NCBI GenBank assembly: GCA_021234535.1
Contig: CM037830.1
Coordinates: forward strand, 4,438,170 to 4,502,169
Length of the DNA: 64,000 bases
Direction: 5' to 3'
DNA from: Stichopus chloronotus
Taxonomy: Eukaryota > Echinodermata > Holothuroidea > Aspidochirotida > Stichopodidae
This document shows, in pieces, positions 14,276 through 28,000 of the stretch (positions are counted from its first letter, which is position 1; each line of letters opens with the position of its first letter). Both the position numbers and the translations under genes were made by a program. The notes under the pieces were generated by a model. It was not told where the DNA came from. It worked only from the letters and a program-made list of their open reading frames with translations, and did no database searches.

Positions 14276-15073
14276 CTTAATAACCTTGATAAAGCAGTCA
14301 GTGTCTTCAGAAGACCACAAGTTGTCAAATGGTAGCCACTGTACCTGATGGTAACCTCAAGTAACAATAGGGGGTGTTTACAGCACACAGTGGGGATACA
14401 ATGCTGCCAGCAGTTAGTCTACAAAGCCTCTGAAACAGATTGTAACCAACTGAAGAAGGCGACCAAAGTCCATCTTTGTTTTTCTCTGTTGATGCAATAA
14501 ACACAAAGAAGAGTTAATCTTTGAAAGATAAGAATTAGCTGATGTAATTTGGACTTAAAAATGCAAGTCATGACTGAGAAATATCTCCACGTATGTCAAC
14601 AAATATCTCATTATACCTTTGAGAGAGAGATATAGTGAAAGGTTGATGACTTAAAAGTTTTGGCTAAGTTGTAAACAATACAAAAACACCTGGCAAGTAC
14701 AGCTGTCACATTTGAAAATTCAGCCATTATTCAAGACTATCTTGCAGATGTTGTTACTGACCCACAGGTCACCCGTCAATGTCAGTAAATATATACCACC
14801 ATGGGGAGCACAGAAAACTTGGGTGAATAATCCAATTATACAAATCACATTTACTGAAAGTATAAAATGACTCACACCAGTCAACTTGGATTTCAATGTC
14901 ACTGTATGGCAGCATGATGTTTTCAACTAGCTACAAGGAGATAATAATCCAATAAAAAACAAAGATGTTTCTCACCTTGCTGGCTGTTTTGGGCCATGTC
15001 CCACTTCTGACTGCACAGCAAAATGCATGATGGTAATCCACTGTTGCCAGTTGGAAATCAGTTGTCACAAGTT
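14276..15073 (-). other. Two possible spliced exons of unknown transcript
   Basis: On the minus strand, 14976-15073 is bounded by TTTTAG and AAG|GTGAGAAA, and 14276-14344 by CATCAG and AAG|GTAAGAAT. Both contain an open frame ending in phase 0 at the donor; the second encodes 23 residues including PFDNLWSSEDTDCF. They are on the strand of the SUR-like gene, so they may be 5' leader exons or part of an unrecognised gene or lncRNA. I recognise no protein family. Confidence 0.22.
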
Positions 15074-15079
15074 CTAAAA

Positions 15080-18000
15080 CATTTGCCATTAAAGTTTATT
15101 TCTCACATGACACTCAAAACGAAATCTGAGGCCTTGTGACCAGCACAGATACCATAAGTATCAGCACTAGTTTACCAGTGACAATATGACTATATCTGAT
15201 GATTTCACTGGACAATCTGCACTTACTATTGCCGTTCCTACCATGTTCTTGAACACATTTCTTTTTCCTTCCTGTAGCTGTTGCAATATGTTGTGCACAC
15301 ACTATTGTTGTCAAGGGCAGACATAATTTGCTGTGTTCCATTGAATTAGTCATAATTATAATCCCAAAAGCACCAACCACAATTAAACAGGTTCGGTTAC
15401 AACTACGCATAATATAATTCGTAATGTGTCATGGTAAAATACCATCATCCATTGTTTCGCAACATACCGTATGGCTTGGATTACCAAATGCTAATTAGAT
15501 CTGTTGATGACATTGATGTGCAGCCATCATTGATGCTGTTTGCTTTCACATTTCTGATTATGCTATGATAATCTTGCCATTGAGACCAAAAGCCACAGTT
15601 AAGGTGAAACATTTATCTTCACTAGTTTAATTGCATCTAATTACGAATCTTTGTTTTAAATCCTTAGAACAAAGAACACCACATAACCACAAACACTGTA
15701 TACACCAGCTGAAGCTTCTGCTGATTGGTGAGAACTGACTCTGGGATGTACGTGACAAACCAAACCGACTCACTTTTCACAGTTGTGAGTGGGATAAAAT
15801 GTGAAGTTCTTACATGACAACAACACCTCACTGCATTCCTGAGTGTCTCTGAGGGCACATACTCTTGACCGTACCGCTCCTCATTCCCTCACGCTACTTT
15901 ACTTTTTCTTACCTCCTTTTCATTTAACAGAATTTAAATTAATTACAACTACATTCAAAGATATACAATGTGCAGATGTAAAACAGTATATTAATTGGAG
16001 GTGATAAATGTAATATTTCAGTTGGTCTTTATCATAATATCATATGCTGATCTTACAGTGCCAAGTTATTGGCACATTGTTACACATTGTCTTCTTTCAT
16101 GTTGGTGAGGTAGCCTTTTGCTCCATGTAAACATGTCACAGAATGTAATGAGATCACAATAATGAATGGTTTACAGCTCGGTAAACATAGTACAAAGCAG
16201 GCCATCGATCAAAGTAGGGCATTTAGCAAGGTATATTGACAAAAAAAATCATATTTGTGCAGTTCCAGATATGAAGAAATGTGCATTACATACTGCTCTT
16301 TTCTGTCAATGTCGGTGAAACAAAATGATGAGATGCAGGAAGACAAAGGATGCTACCAAAAACAAAATACAATAACAGCACAAAAGAAAGGATGCATTGT
16401 TAGGAGCAACTAAATATTAACAACCAGATTTTGATATTTGATTCATACCCAAAAAACATCATGACCATGATTTCTTTTTGTAAGAAATATCGCACAGATA
16501 GAAGAGCTGTAGCACCAGACTGGTTTTCACATAGCATTCATCACCATGGCAACATTTGGCAGACAAATCCTGGTCACTCATCTCCTTACCTCAAGGACAT
16601 AGTGTGGAAAAGAAAAGCAAAGCATTTTGAAATTTAATGCTGCACATTTGTATTTTACTTGTAACACCCCAAGTATTAAAGTAATCAAAAGAAGTGCGGG
16701 TTAACAGCATCTAACTCAGTGACGTATCTCGCTATTTATTCAGCCCATGGAGTCAAAGAGGGGAAGCGAAGAATTCGTCAAAATATCAGACAGAATAACA
16801 GCAGAGAAACAGTGAATTCAACTTCGTTCTTTTCTCTTTTTTTTGTATGACCAAAGGATCATGCAATGCACAGAACAGGATATTATTAAAGTCAAAAGAA
16901 AATAGCACACCTTATCTTCAAAATAATAAAATGGATAACCAAGAGAAAAAAACCCACCAAACAAAGTGAAGAAAAATAGCCAATACACCAATAAATATAT
17001 TCTCTCTAGGAAGAGGTTACAAACTTTAAAATGATGACACCACCCTCTTACATACTCCTGTACATCAACCAGTGAACAGAATTTCCTTCTTTACGTTTGA
17101 AACAGTTTTGGTAAACTGGAGTTATTACAACATATCATTTACACTATGAGGGTCACAAGCAACAAGCTTCAACCGGCAGTGCAGGCCAATTTTACGAACC
17201 TGAGTTCAACTTAAACAAAGACAGTTAAATGTGATTTCAGGGCAGTTTTCCAAACCAGGCATAACAATGTTTCCTGAAAGGTCATGTATAGAAATTGAAT
17301 TGAAAGCTGAACTACAACCATCCCCCCACCTTAGTTAAAGTTATTGCTTCTCAAGTGGAACACACACTTAGAGAGAAGTTTGAGAGCTTTCTTCCTACAT
17401 ACAGCATGCAATAATTGAGGTTACTGCTAATGCTACAAAACATTGCAAACACTTGATTAATGATAATTCATCAGCCTTCAAATTTAATAACCATAATAAT
17501 AAAAACATGTTTAATAGTTTATTAACAATCCATGCAAATATGTTTGTTTGACAACATTTAATGCAGATTGTCAGATGAAGAAAACTCTTCTTTTCTTGTT
17601 TGATTGACCCTACCGGAGGAAATAATACACAAATGCCATCAATATTTAACTACATGGTGTATGTTTTACCTTCTTATCATTGCTCTTAAAGACCAGCAAT
17701 ACGAACTAAAGAATTCTCACAAATGTATCAAAGTTTAATTGAACTTCTAATTGAGTTTTGACTTGTCATACCAAACAAAATTACCACTAAAATGATAAAA
17801 AAAATAAGCTCAACAAGAAGATAATATTAGAAATGTTGATTGTATAATTTAATTTTTTTTTTTTACAATATAACAGTTTGGCAGCTTCAAAGCAACTTAG
17901 TTGATGATTTTCATGAACTCTGTCTTTAACAGTGAAGACAAACCAGCTGCAAGTTTTATTAATAGAAATCTTTGCAGTAATATGAATTATGTATGATGAG

Positions 18001-19600
18001 GTTTATGCACTCAGCAACAACAATCAATGATGCCGCTGAATGTTTGAATGGAATTAAAAAGCAAAAACCATACATTTCAGTTATGCAAATGGAAACAGAG
18101 AGAAAAAGAGATGAATAAACCTAGGTAAGAATTTAAGTTTACAAGAAAAAGAAACCAAGCCAAAATTAAGTGGAAAAACTTACAATTTGAAAGTATCATT
18201 TACAAAAGCCTATAATGAACATTGTTATCAACATTAGTATTGTCTTTGAAAAAGATGTTCACAAGACACTTTCATAACTACGATGTTGTAACTCAAAATG
18301 ATGCTTGGAGTATTTTCTTCACTGCTGATTTCAAATGAAACATCTGCTCTGTTAAGTTCATTGAAGGGTCCTCTGTATGGCTCATTATGGCAGAACGACA
18401 AACTTAATTACTTCTGGCCAAAAGTCTTCAAAATCTTCTTTATCAACCACATGAGGTCTCACTTTTCACACCGAGACCCTCAGATGTCTGAGTGTATGCC
18501 TTATCAATATCTAACCAAGTTATAATGGTATGGAAACCCCTGAGACATTACTGCCTCTCGCTACCACAATCACTTCTGAACAATCAAAGCTGGTACCAGT
18601 ATAAACTTACAACCAAAACTGAAAGGCAAACAAATGTGTTATACAAAATGCATATACATACATATCAGGGACTTTTGTGATCCTGCTTTTCTGATAATGC
18701 TATGTTGGTAACTCTATATGATGAAAAGAATTCCCATGGCATCGGTCAACTTTGGAAGGACTGTGAGCAGTTCCCAATCCTCACACATTTTTGAAAACAG
18801 GGTATATACATGCATCTTTCCTGACAAGTACAACCACATAAGTAGGTACAGACCCAATCACTTCGTAGGACACAGCCAATCATAATATATCTACGAACTG
18901 AAATTGCAACAATATATTTATATTTCAGAAGCTATGATACCAATCAAAGGAATCATTCTGTGATTAATGGTTGTAACATTTAGAACATGATAAGTAAAAA
19001 TAGCACACAGGGATATTGCAAAGAAATAGGAAAATTACAGAAAGAATTATTCCATATTAAGGATCAAAACATTAATGCTGGCACTCCAAATTTTCTGCCA
19101 AAACTGACAAAAACCAAGACAAATAAAACTTAAAAGGAATATCACTGACTCCTCCTTGTACCAAAGAAAACTTAGAAAACAAGTTTTGAGGCACTTGAAC
19201 AAAAAAATGCATTGATAGAGCACTGCAGGAAGAAACTGGTGCATGGTTTCTTATTGTAAATAAATGAGAAAAACATAAACAATAAATGAACAAACCAACC
19301 ATGATAATAAAAACCCCCTTTGACGTTATACACCATAAAATGGACACATTTGACAATAAATATCTCACAAATTTAGGCAAAGAGCTGATTTGTCTTTTAA
19401 AGAACTGAAAAAGGCATAGGAGAATTAAGGCACACAATCATGATTATACTGTTCATATTCACCAATCAGAAATTTTGGTTGAGATGAAAAAAAGAATAAA
19501 TTGAAAAGAAAAGCTTTGTTTGATGATGGCACAAACAAAAATTAGGAAGTTAGTTTTCCTGCTGAGAGTGATTGAGATTAAATTGTCACTGAAATGATTT
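15080..19600. other. Gene-poor AT-rich region
   Basis: Nothing recognisable was seen on either strand beyond short unsupported ORFs and A- or T-rich low-complexity stretches. Confidence 0.5.
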
Positions 19601-19620
19601 CTACTCAGAGAAGTGAAAAC

Positions 19621-21130
19621 TGATTTTCCTTAATATTTGGAAAAATAAATATTCAAAACTGCCTTTGGTGTACTTGGGACATCTTTCAATGTTATGCAAT
19701 CAAAGTTTTAGGTTTCACAGTTGGAAGCTCTTTGTTGAGAAACTTAACTTATTTTTTTACAAAACAGTTTATGACCTTATATTAGGAACCAGTTCATGCT
19801 TGAGCTACTGATCCAAAATAATTCAAAATTCTTCTATGTGTACATGCCTTGATGGATTTGCTTCAAACTTACACATAATCTTTCTTAGTGTCTAAGCCAT
19901 TTGGGGTGTCCAGTAAGTTTTGGTCCAAGGTCCCATGTGGACCCTATGGCCCACTTTACAAAATTCTGTGAAATGCTTCTCCTCCTAAGGATTGCCATCT
20001 ATTATCTACATGGTTTGTCATCAAGATAAGTTGTTAGCGGTGCCCTCATTGTGTTCATGAATTTTGGTCCAAGGTCTCAGATGGTCCATATGGCCCATTT
20101 TATGACCTATAGATTCTCTTGTACAATGTTGGTGCTGTGTCATATTGATACAGGTGGCACCTTTAGGGTGTTCACAAAGTTTGGGTCCAAATCTCAAGAT
20201 GGGACCTAGGGTCAATCTCATGAAAAACTGCAAAATACCTCTTTAATTCAATTAATGTTAACCAGAGATGACAGCAACATATAGACCATCATGCACAATT
20301 CTAACAATTTGTCATACTGTTTCTTTGTTGGTTATCTGTTTATGGTCTTTTGGTCCATAGTACAGTGAAGATCCTTTGGCCTATCTTACAAAATTCTACA
20401 AATTGCTTCTCCTCCTACAGATTGTCATAAATGTGTATATATATCAACGGTTTGTCATTATGATAATCTGTTAGTGGCACCTTTAGCATGTACATAAATT
20501 TTGGGTCTAAGGCTGAAGATGTGCCCTAGGGTGTATCTTGGGCTTTGGATGCAGTACCTCTGAACACCCCAAAGGTGTCACTAGCAGAGTGCTACTGTGT
20601 CAAATCATCAACATTGTAACACATAATTTGTAGCAGAACAAAATTCTGATTAATTTCATAAAATGGCCACAATGGTCATGATATTGGATCAAACATTCAT
20701 GAGCACCCTGATGGTACCATTTAGAATGTATCATTGTGAAAACCCCAATAAGACTGCACATGAAAAATCTGTTAGAGGATGAACATTTTGTGCAATTTAA
20801 TAAAGTGAGCCATAGGGCCCATGTGGGACGTTGTACCAAAAATTCCTGGATACTGCAAATGGCCCACTACCTAAGAAACATTGTGTGCAACTTCATAAAC
20901 ACATCCATGAAAGTATATGCAAGCATTTTCAATTATTATGGAGAGATAGCTCATGCACAAATCTCCTCCTGATATGACATTACATGATGTCATACAGAAA
21001 ACAAAGATTTTTCAAAGGAGGGCTTCCAGCTGTGAAACTTAAAAACTTTGATTGCATAACCTTGGATGAAGTCACAAGTACACCAAAGGCAGTTTTGGAT
21101 ATGGATTTGTCCAAATATTTAAAGAAAACA
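19621..21130. mobile_element. 1.5-kb foldback element (giant imperfect palindrome)
   Basis: The left half pairs with the reverse complement of the right half over almost its whole length. A 23-nt exact match (core GCCTTTGGTGTACTTG) at 19654-19676 pairs with 21075-21097, putting the centre at about 20376. Further paired blocks lie at about 19690/21040 (TTATGCAATCAAAGTTTT), 19935/20825 (CCCATGTGG...CCCTATGG), 20055/20695 (TTCATGAAT), 20155/20570 (GGCACCTTTAGGGTGTTCA) and 20190/20535 (CAAGATG...CCTAGGG). The halves also contain direct repeats of GGTCCAAGGTC-like segments. There is no coding potential, so this looks like a non-autonomous foldback or long-TIR element. Target-site duplications were not identified. 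Confidence 0.75.
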
Positions 21131-21689
21131 GGTTTTACTGCGTTTTAGTCTACATGTCACAACCTCTTTCAAATTATCAAAGGGGCTAAGAAATGGTCTG
21201 TCAAATACAAATCAATATCTCATTTACTTATGCAGGGTAACTTATACAAAGGGTACAAACTGTAAGTTATGATTTATTTCAGTAACACCAAATGAATGGA
21301 TCTTTCTTCAGACTTTAATTCATGGCCAAATATGGAGCACCATCCACATCACAAGACATATCATTACCTAGATTATATGTTACCACCAAAATCAATGAAA
21401 AGAAAGATTAAAGATACAGTCTTTAAAGGTATATGCATGCATTTCAAGGCCGTCGAAGAGCGGCTGATTCTTAATTTTCTCAATTTTGAAACGAGATACA
21501 AAATGAGCAAACATCATTAATGAATCTAGAGCCAATGGTCAAAGACAATTACTTACTACCCAGTCACACAATTTCAAAAGAAAATGGTTTATTATTTCTT
21601 TTTAGTATGGTGTAGGGGTAAGAAAGAAAATATACTCCAGCTGCTTATCTCCAATCCCTCTCTGCTGCTTTGTTACCAATCTCTTTGTT

Positions 21690-21765
21690 TTTTATTACTT
21701 TTTGGTCAATCTCTCTCTTTTTTTTATTACTTTTTTTTTATTACTTTTTTTTTAAGCATGGACAG
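21690..21765. repeat. T-rich low-complexity tract downstream of UROC1
   Basis: Repeats of TTTTTTTATTAC on the plus strand give AATAAA on the minus strand about 300-330 bases past the UROC1 stop. This could supply the polyadenylation signal. Confidence 0.45.
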
Positions 21766-22054
21766 CAGTGTTGGTTGCTCAGCTATGCCAGTGGTAGTTG
21801 ACAACTAAAATTTTCTCTTCAGTGGTTGTTGGTAGCTGTAAGCACTGGGTCAAGCTGGTGACCAGTAGCCACTGTAGTCACATATCTGAGAAACACCAAA
21901 ACACACACTTGCAAGACTTTGGAAGTAAGTTTATGTCTCCAACTGATACAAGAACATACGTTGAAACACAATGTGAAAAGAGAAGGAAGGCACTGAGGAA
22001 ATACGAGAAAATTCTTTATAAGGTCAAACAGAAACAAATGTACCGAAAAAAACG

Positions 22055-25000
22055 TCAATCTCGGAAGGCTCGTTCCAGCAGGCCGTCATCCTGCAACTTA
22101 TGAGGTAGAGTCACTTTCAGTTTAGGATTCTCATCCATTGCCCGACAGATGGTGGCCTCTGCGTGACCGTTGCCGCACCAGCTACGCCTCGTGACCTTGA
22201 CGTGAGGAAGAGAGAACTCCATAAGAACAAGATACTGGAGGGCAAAGTTTTCGAAATGGGTGACTTACTGCTCTGAATCTTTTTCAAGTTTTGGACGTTT
22301 ACCATTGTCTAAATCACAGAGATCTATCAAACCACTTATTTTAGTCACTATCAATCACGTCTCTCCCCTTCATGTTACTCTTATGGCTTAAAGCAGCATT
22401 ATACAACCTGCAGAGCTTTGCTTTCAGAACTTTGATAATCTTTTGACAAACTGATACTATGTCAAACTTTTCTTTCAATGTTTAAGTGGCGAGTAGCTTG
22501 CCAACCCTGTGATTCACAGGGAAAAAAATTTTCATGGAGTAGTGAGCAGATTGTGGGAGACAAAAACTATTAGAGTTGTGCCACTAGTGAGGACTGACGT
22601 GCAAGGAAATGGAACAAGCAAAGTTAAGTCAAACACAACATGTCTTCACAGAGCAAGAGGCAATAACACTCTGAGCAGTAATGTAACTGATGAACAATAC
22701 ATGAATGAGTAACATTTAATACTTGCACATTCTTCTGATAGGTATAGCAAAGATGAAACTATAAACTTATTGGCAGATCAACTGGTAGGATACAACAATC
22801 CAGTGATAGCTGCACTTACTCCATTGGATACATCCCAAGCCAGCATAGTCTGCGCTCTCCTGGCTGCCTCTGGGCTGCCATCCAGAACCAGACCAAATCC
22901 ACCATTTGTGACTTCACCCCATCCAACTCCACCACCGTTGTGTAACGCCACCCAAGTAGCACCACGGAATGAGTCGCCAATGACGTTCTGCACTGCCATG
23001 TCTATGGATAATGAAAGGTATGAGAGTGCTTCACAAGAGGAATTGAGATTAGTGAAAAGGATTCTCATTCTTCGTGATGAGAGAACTACACCCAAAGAGA
23101 AGAACAGCAACAATCACCATGAGATTGCCATAGCAACGTCCATACGGAGGGTAACTAACACTACCACGTGGAGATTTATACTGGGCAAATGTCAAAATGC
23201 AGAAAAGAAACAAGTTTTGTTGAAACTAAGATGCAATGGCAATCAAAATAATCTTGAGATACACAGGAAGTGCTTAAAACTAAAGTGGAATACGATTCGC
23301 ATCTTCATTGGTCAGAGGACACAAATATTGGGGAACATGGGGTCTGGTCTATTTATGACATAAATATTTCAATTTTGTAGTTATACTTTTCTCGAGAGTC
23401 CTCTCTCATTGCCAATTGATTAGGCTAACACAAACTACCAACAAATCTCATGGTCTACCTGCACAAAACTGCGATCCATCGTAAATGTTTGACGTCTCTC
23501 TGAACGGACTGTCTGTGCCACTGACGTCATGGTGATCCCTGCTGATGACCACGGGTCCCTTCAGGTTCCCCTGACTGACGGCGTCATTGAAAGCCAAGGC
23601 GATGGCAGTTCGACCTGTTTGGTCTGAATATAAAATTCGAGCTTGGCAACCGACGACCTGTGAATTTGAGAAGGTAGGCTGGTTTGGCTGGGTGACAGCA
23701 TAAACACCATAAAACACATGCATTTGGCATTTCACTTACATTTTATTTTACAATATCACCTTGACACACTGAGTACTCTTCCATTGCATTACGATTTAAC
23801 TGTAAGTTATAGGTGCAGGGGATCGAAAAATAACAACGAAAACACACACAAGAAATAATAGGAACATTTTTTTAAACAATGGGCAGTAATTCAGAGATTT
23901 CCAACATTGTCTGTGTAAAATTTTTACCATTTTATGTTTGCCAGCTTCTTTGATCCAGTGAATATTGTCTTCATACTGTTGTTTTGAGCCATCAGAAACT
24001 GGAAAAATAGAAACAGTACATCAGAAATCTGAGGACTGTTCACAGTACAAGATATCTAAAATGAATATGATTCACCAAACCATGCTCTAGTAAAATTTCT
24101 GAAAGTAATTTACTTGAAGAAAATGACCGCCTGGCATTAAATCAAGAAACATTGCACACAAAATAAAACCAACAAAATAGTCCTTATTCAAAGCTCAGAA
24201 TTTGGGATACAGGAAACATTGCTTAACAGGAAATAAGGTGTTTGTCTTACAGAAAATATTGTTATTTTTAGAACAAACATTATTGGACATAAAACAAAAG
24301 ATTATTCAAAATAAGAAGCACAGTGAACTCCTTTTCAAGAAACAAGTTTCTCACAGATACAAATACAATTATTTGTTGCTTCAGAACAATTTGTTCAAAC
24401 AAACTTTCAAAAATGAAATCATGCATCTTCTGTATTAAAGCCATCTCAAGCACAATGTTTTGAGGAGATGAAGTTTTTCTTTAAATCTTTATTGATAAGC
24501 CTAAATGGTCTAACAATGATGAAAGCTATTATATTTGTATGCCATGTTGGTGCATTGTAAAATGCTCTATTCCCCTCTTACATGGTTATATATAGTTCCT
24601 ACAGAATACAAAGTGCACCATCCTTACTGGTGCACCGTTTTGATTAAAACCAAATAATCCATCTGTGGAAGGTATAATGATTAAAACTGAGTGAGTCATC
24701 TTTTGACTTTTCTTATTTTGTAAATTGAAAGTTTTGCTTCTCACATTGTTAAATACTGTGGTAAGACATACATGTACATTAAAGCAAGACTCAACCAAAC
24801 AAGAAGCTGAACTGATTCTGTATTTTTATTTTTTTTTTCTTTGCATTTTTTATTTTGGTTGCCAACTTGCCAATTGGTAAAACAAACATAACAGTGGCCT
24901 AGCTTCTGTAATCCACATGCTGTATTTGTCAAGCAATGACTGTTTCAGTAAACAAAACCAAGGGTTTTGAACAGAGGGGTGAAACTTAAACAGAGAGTTT

Positions 25001-28000
25001 GGTCAGAGATTGTTGATGGCAAGAATGATTCTAACCATTAAAACTGATGAAGTATTTTGGTTGTGACTTTACTGTGAAGTCAGCCAAACATGTGATGGAT
25101 TGTCGGTCTTCTCACAGGTATGACATTTGCATGCATAACATGAACAAGCGAAGTGTAAGGGTACCTTCCCTTCCATAATCTTGAACTGTACCAATGCCCC
25201 TTCCTAACATCAACCCCCCCCCCCCCTCCATCCTACATCATTTACAGTCAGATGCTCAAAACTTTTCTTTAACTTCTTCTATTTAACTTCTTCTATATAA
25301 CTTCTTCTATTCAACTCCTTCCATTTAACTTCTTCTATTTGCAAGAACAACAAAATCATGCACAATGCCATACTATGAAACTGGTAAAGATAGCCCAAAT
25401 GAAGTTCACTCAGTTGTGTAGAGAGTAACCTTGGTGTAAAGCTGCTAGATAAAAATTTATGGTTACATCTCAGAGAGGGCGAGATGCAAATTGCCTCTTC
25501 CACTCATGACTTCGAAGCGGAGGGCAAGCGCTACAGAAGCAGACAACCAATCCCCTGTCGATGTCTTACTGTGCCCTTAATCGCTGCAGTTAACTGTTGT
25601 AATTGCCAGTGGTGCATTAAATTTGAGCTAATGTTCCTGTCCCCAATGTACTCTATAATGCCCAGCTGAGATTTCCCAATGTGCCCTGGAGAGTGTTAGG
25701 AACCACTTTAAGAAGCACCTGGTGTACAGCAACAAAGACCAACCCCAAAGCTTACCACACAGTCACCCAAAAAATTGATAGATATAGTCAAATGATCCTC
25801 ACAATGACAAACTTGAAAAACTTTACTTTTGGAGTATTAGCGGCATTTTTTAAAGACATTTATTTACCTTGAACTCATTGATCCTACAAACTTTGCTTTT
25901 ACAATGATTTCAGGTTTTCTGAGAGAGTTAGTACAATGAAAACACTTTCAACTGATTTTATGGTGTAAATGACGACTGAAAATGTGTAACTTTATGCACT
26001 TTCAGTCACATCCAAATTTTTAATTTTTTACCTCCTTTGTTGATGATGTCTTCTAAGACACTGGTGGCAATCTCATCGGTTTGTCTCAGGTCATCTGGAT
26101 CACATGAGGTACAAACCCACCGAAATGGTCCAAAGCCCAATGAAAATATATCCCTGAAATAGAAACACCAGTTCCAAGTTCATCCCTTCCTATCAGCCAA
26201 GATCTCAGATTGAACCATCTTAAGTGCAATGTGAGACTGAACCACCTGGAACACCCCCAACCCCTGTACATTGTTGAGTTTCTGTTCTCTACATATTTAG
26301 AAGTTCCTTCGATCTTTTTTTATTGAATACTGGGAAGAGCAGAAATAAATTACAGACCCCACAAATTTTGAGCCCCCAAAAAAACAAAACAAACAAAAAA
26401 ACAAACAAGACATATTCACAATTTTTTCTTATGTTGTTGTAGGTGAAATACACTAATTAATTTCCAAGTTAATCAAATTAAAGACTTATGGACAAGTAAT
26501 TTCAAGATTGCATTTCACCTTTGAATATGTTCATGAAATTTACAACCTTCTCTCCTTACTCACTCATGTGAAACCTCTTATCCTAGTCCATAATTGTGGT
26601 CACAAATCATTTGATATTTTCAGCCAAGGATATTTCACACTGTGTTGTCTACTTTACTCCTCAAATTTGCACACGACAATCTAACAAAATGTGATGCAAG
26701 ATGTGAGGCAGGAATTATCTTCATCAACATTCAGGAGATGATGAATGAGAGGTGATGGGAGGGTGGTTGTTCATCGTCAGCCTCTTCATGCACTTACCCC
26801 ATAATGTCCTGAACGTAGGATGGATACTTAAATTGTGTTCCAGATATGTGACCTTCCTTCTGCACATCAGCTCCTGTAAGTGAACAAAGAAGAATGTGAT
26901 AAAAAAGGACTAATAAAACAATGGACCAATTTCTTGTAAAATGACAAATATTAAAATAATTATATCAAAAAAACTATATTCCTCAGAAAAAACTTTGATC
27001 ATAGACCTACATCATCAAACTGATATCAAGTTGATATAAAACTGAAACTAAACGATGATACAACAGGCACAATGATGTCAAGTTGATTGATTATACTAAC
27101 AGGCAATATGATATCATCCACTGACAATACTGACAGGTAATATGATATATTGTCACTGATGATATAAACTGGCAATATGATATCACTGATGATATTGGCA
27201 GGCAATATGATACCATTTCACTGATGATACTGACAGGCAATATGAAATCATGTCACTAATGATACTGACAGGCAATATGATATCATGTCACTGATGATAC
27301 TGACAGGCAATAAGATATCATGTCACTGATGATTCTGACAGGCAATATGATATCATTTCACTGATGATACTGACAGGTAATATGATATATTGTCACTGAT
27401 GATATAAACTGGCAATATGATATCATTGATGATATTGGCAGGCAATATGATACCATTTCACTGATGATACTGACAGGTAATATGATATATTGTCACTGAT
27501 GATACTGACACCATGTCATTGATCACAGACAGGAATAATCTAAGCTAAAGATCAATGTTTCACATACAATTCTAACGCTCATGAAAACCATCACCAATAT
27601 ATGGAAAACAGATTTTGTCTCTTTTTTGGTCCATCAGTTCTCCTTTCTCAATCTTCAAGCTAAAAGCATTTCAAATTTACTCTTCATCAACTACATTTGT
27701 TTTAACTTTCCAATTAGATGGATATAAAACACAGCTTAATTTAATGTCTTATTAATTATGTTTCAATTAAATTGAAATACTATACCACGGTAGATGTTCT
27801 GTATCGCCCTAGTACCATAACTTCTCCCCTACTGCCTATACTCTACCCACAACCTCCCCCCCCCTTCCAACCACCTCCTACAAAATGCAATGTTAACAAA
27901 TGTGATTAATATGGATGAAATTTGTCTTCTACCAATCTGATGAAAATTTCCCAGATGATGAAAGTAGTAATTTCGTTTAATTCCACTCTCAATATCTGCC

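Noticed and set aside
22770..23363. 197-residue plus-strand reading frame
   Set aside because: It is antisense to the UROC1 exon at 22820-23001 and continues into intron; it has no protein features of its own.
27085..27520. Possible CRISPR-like array
   Set aside because: Units are directly adjacent with no unique spacers, and the context is an animal intron.
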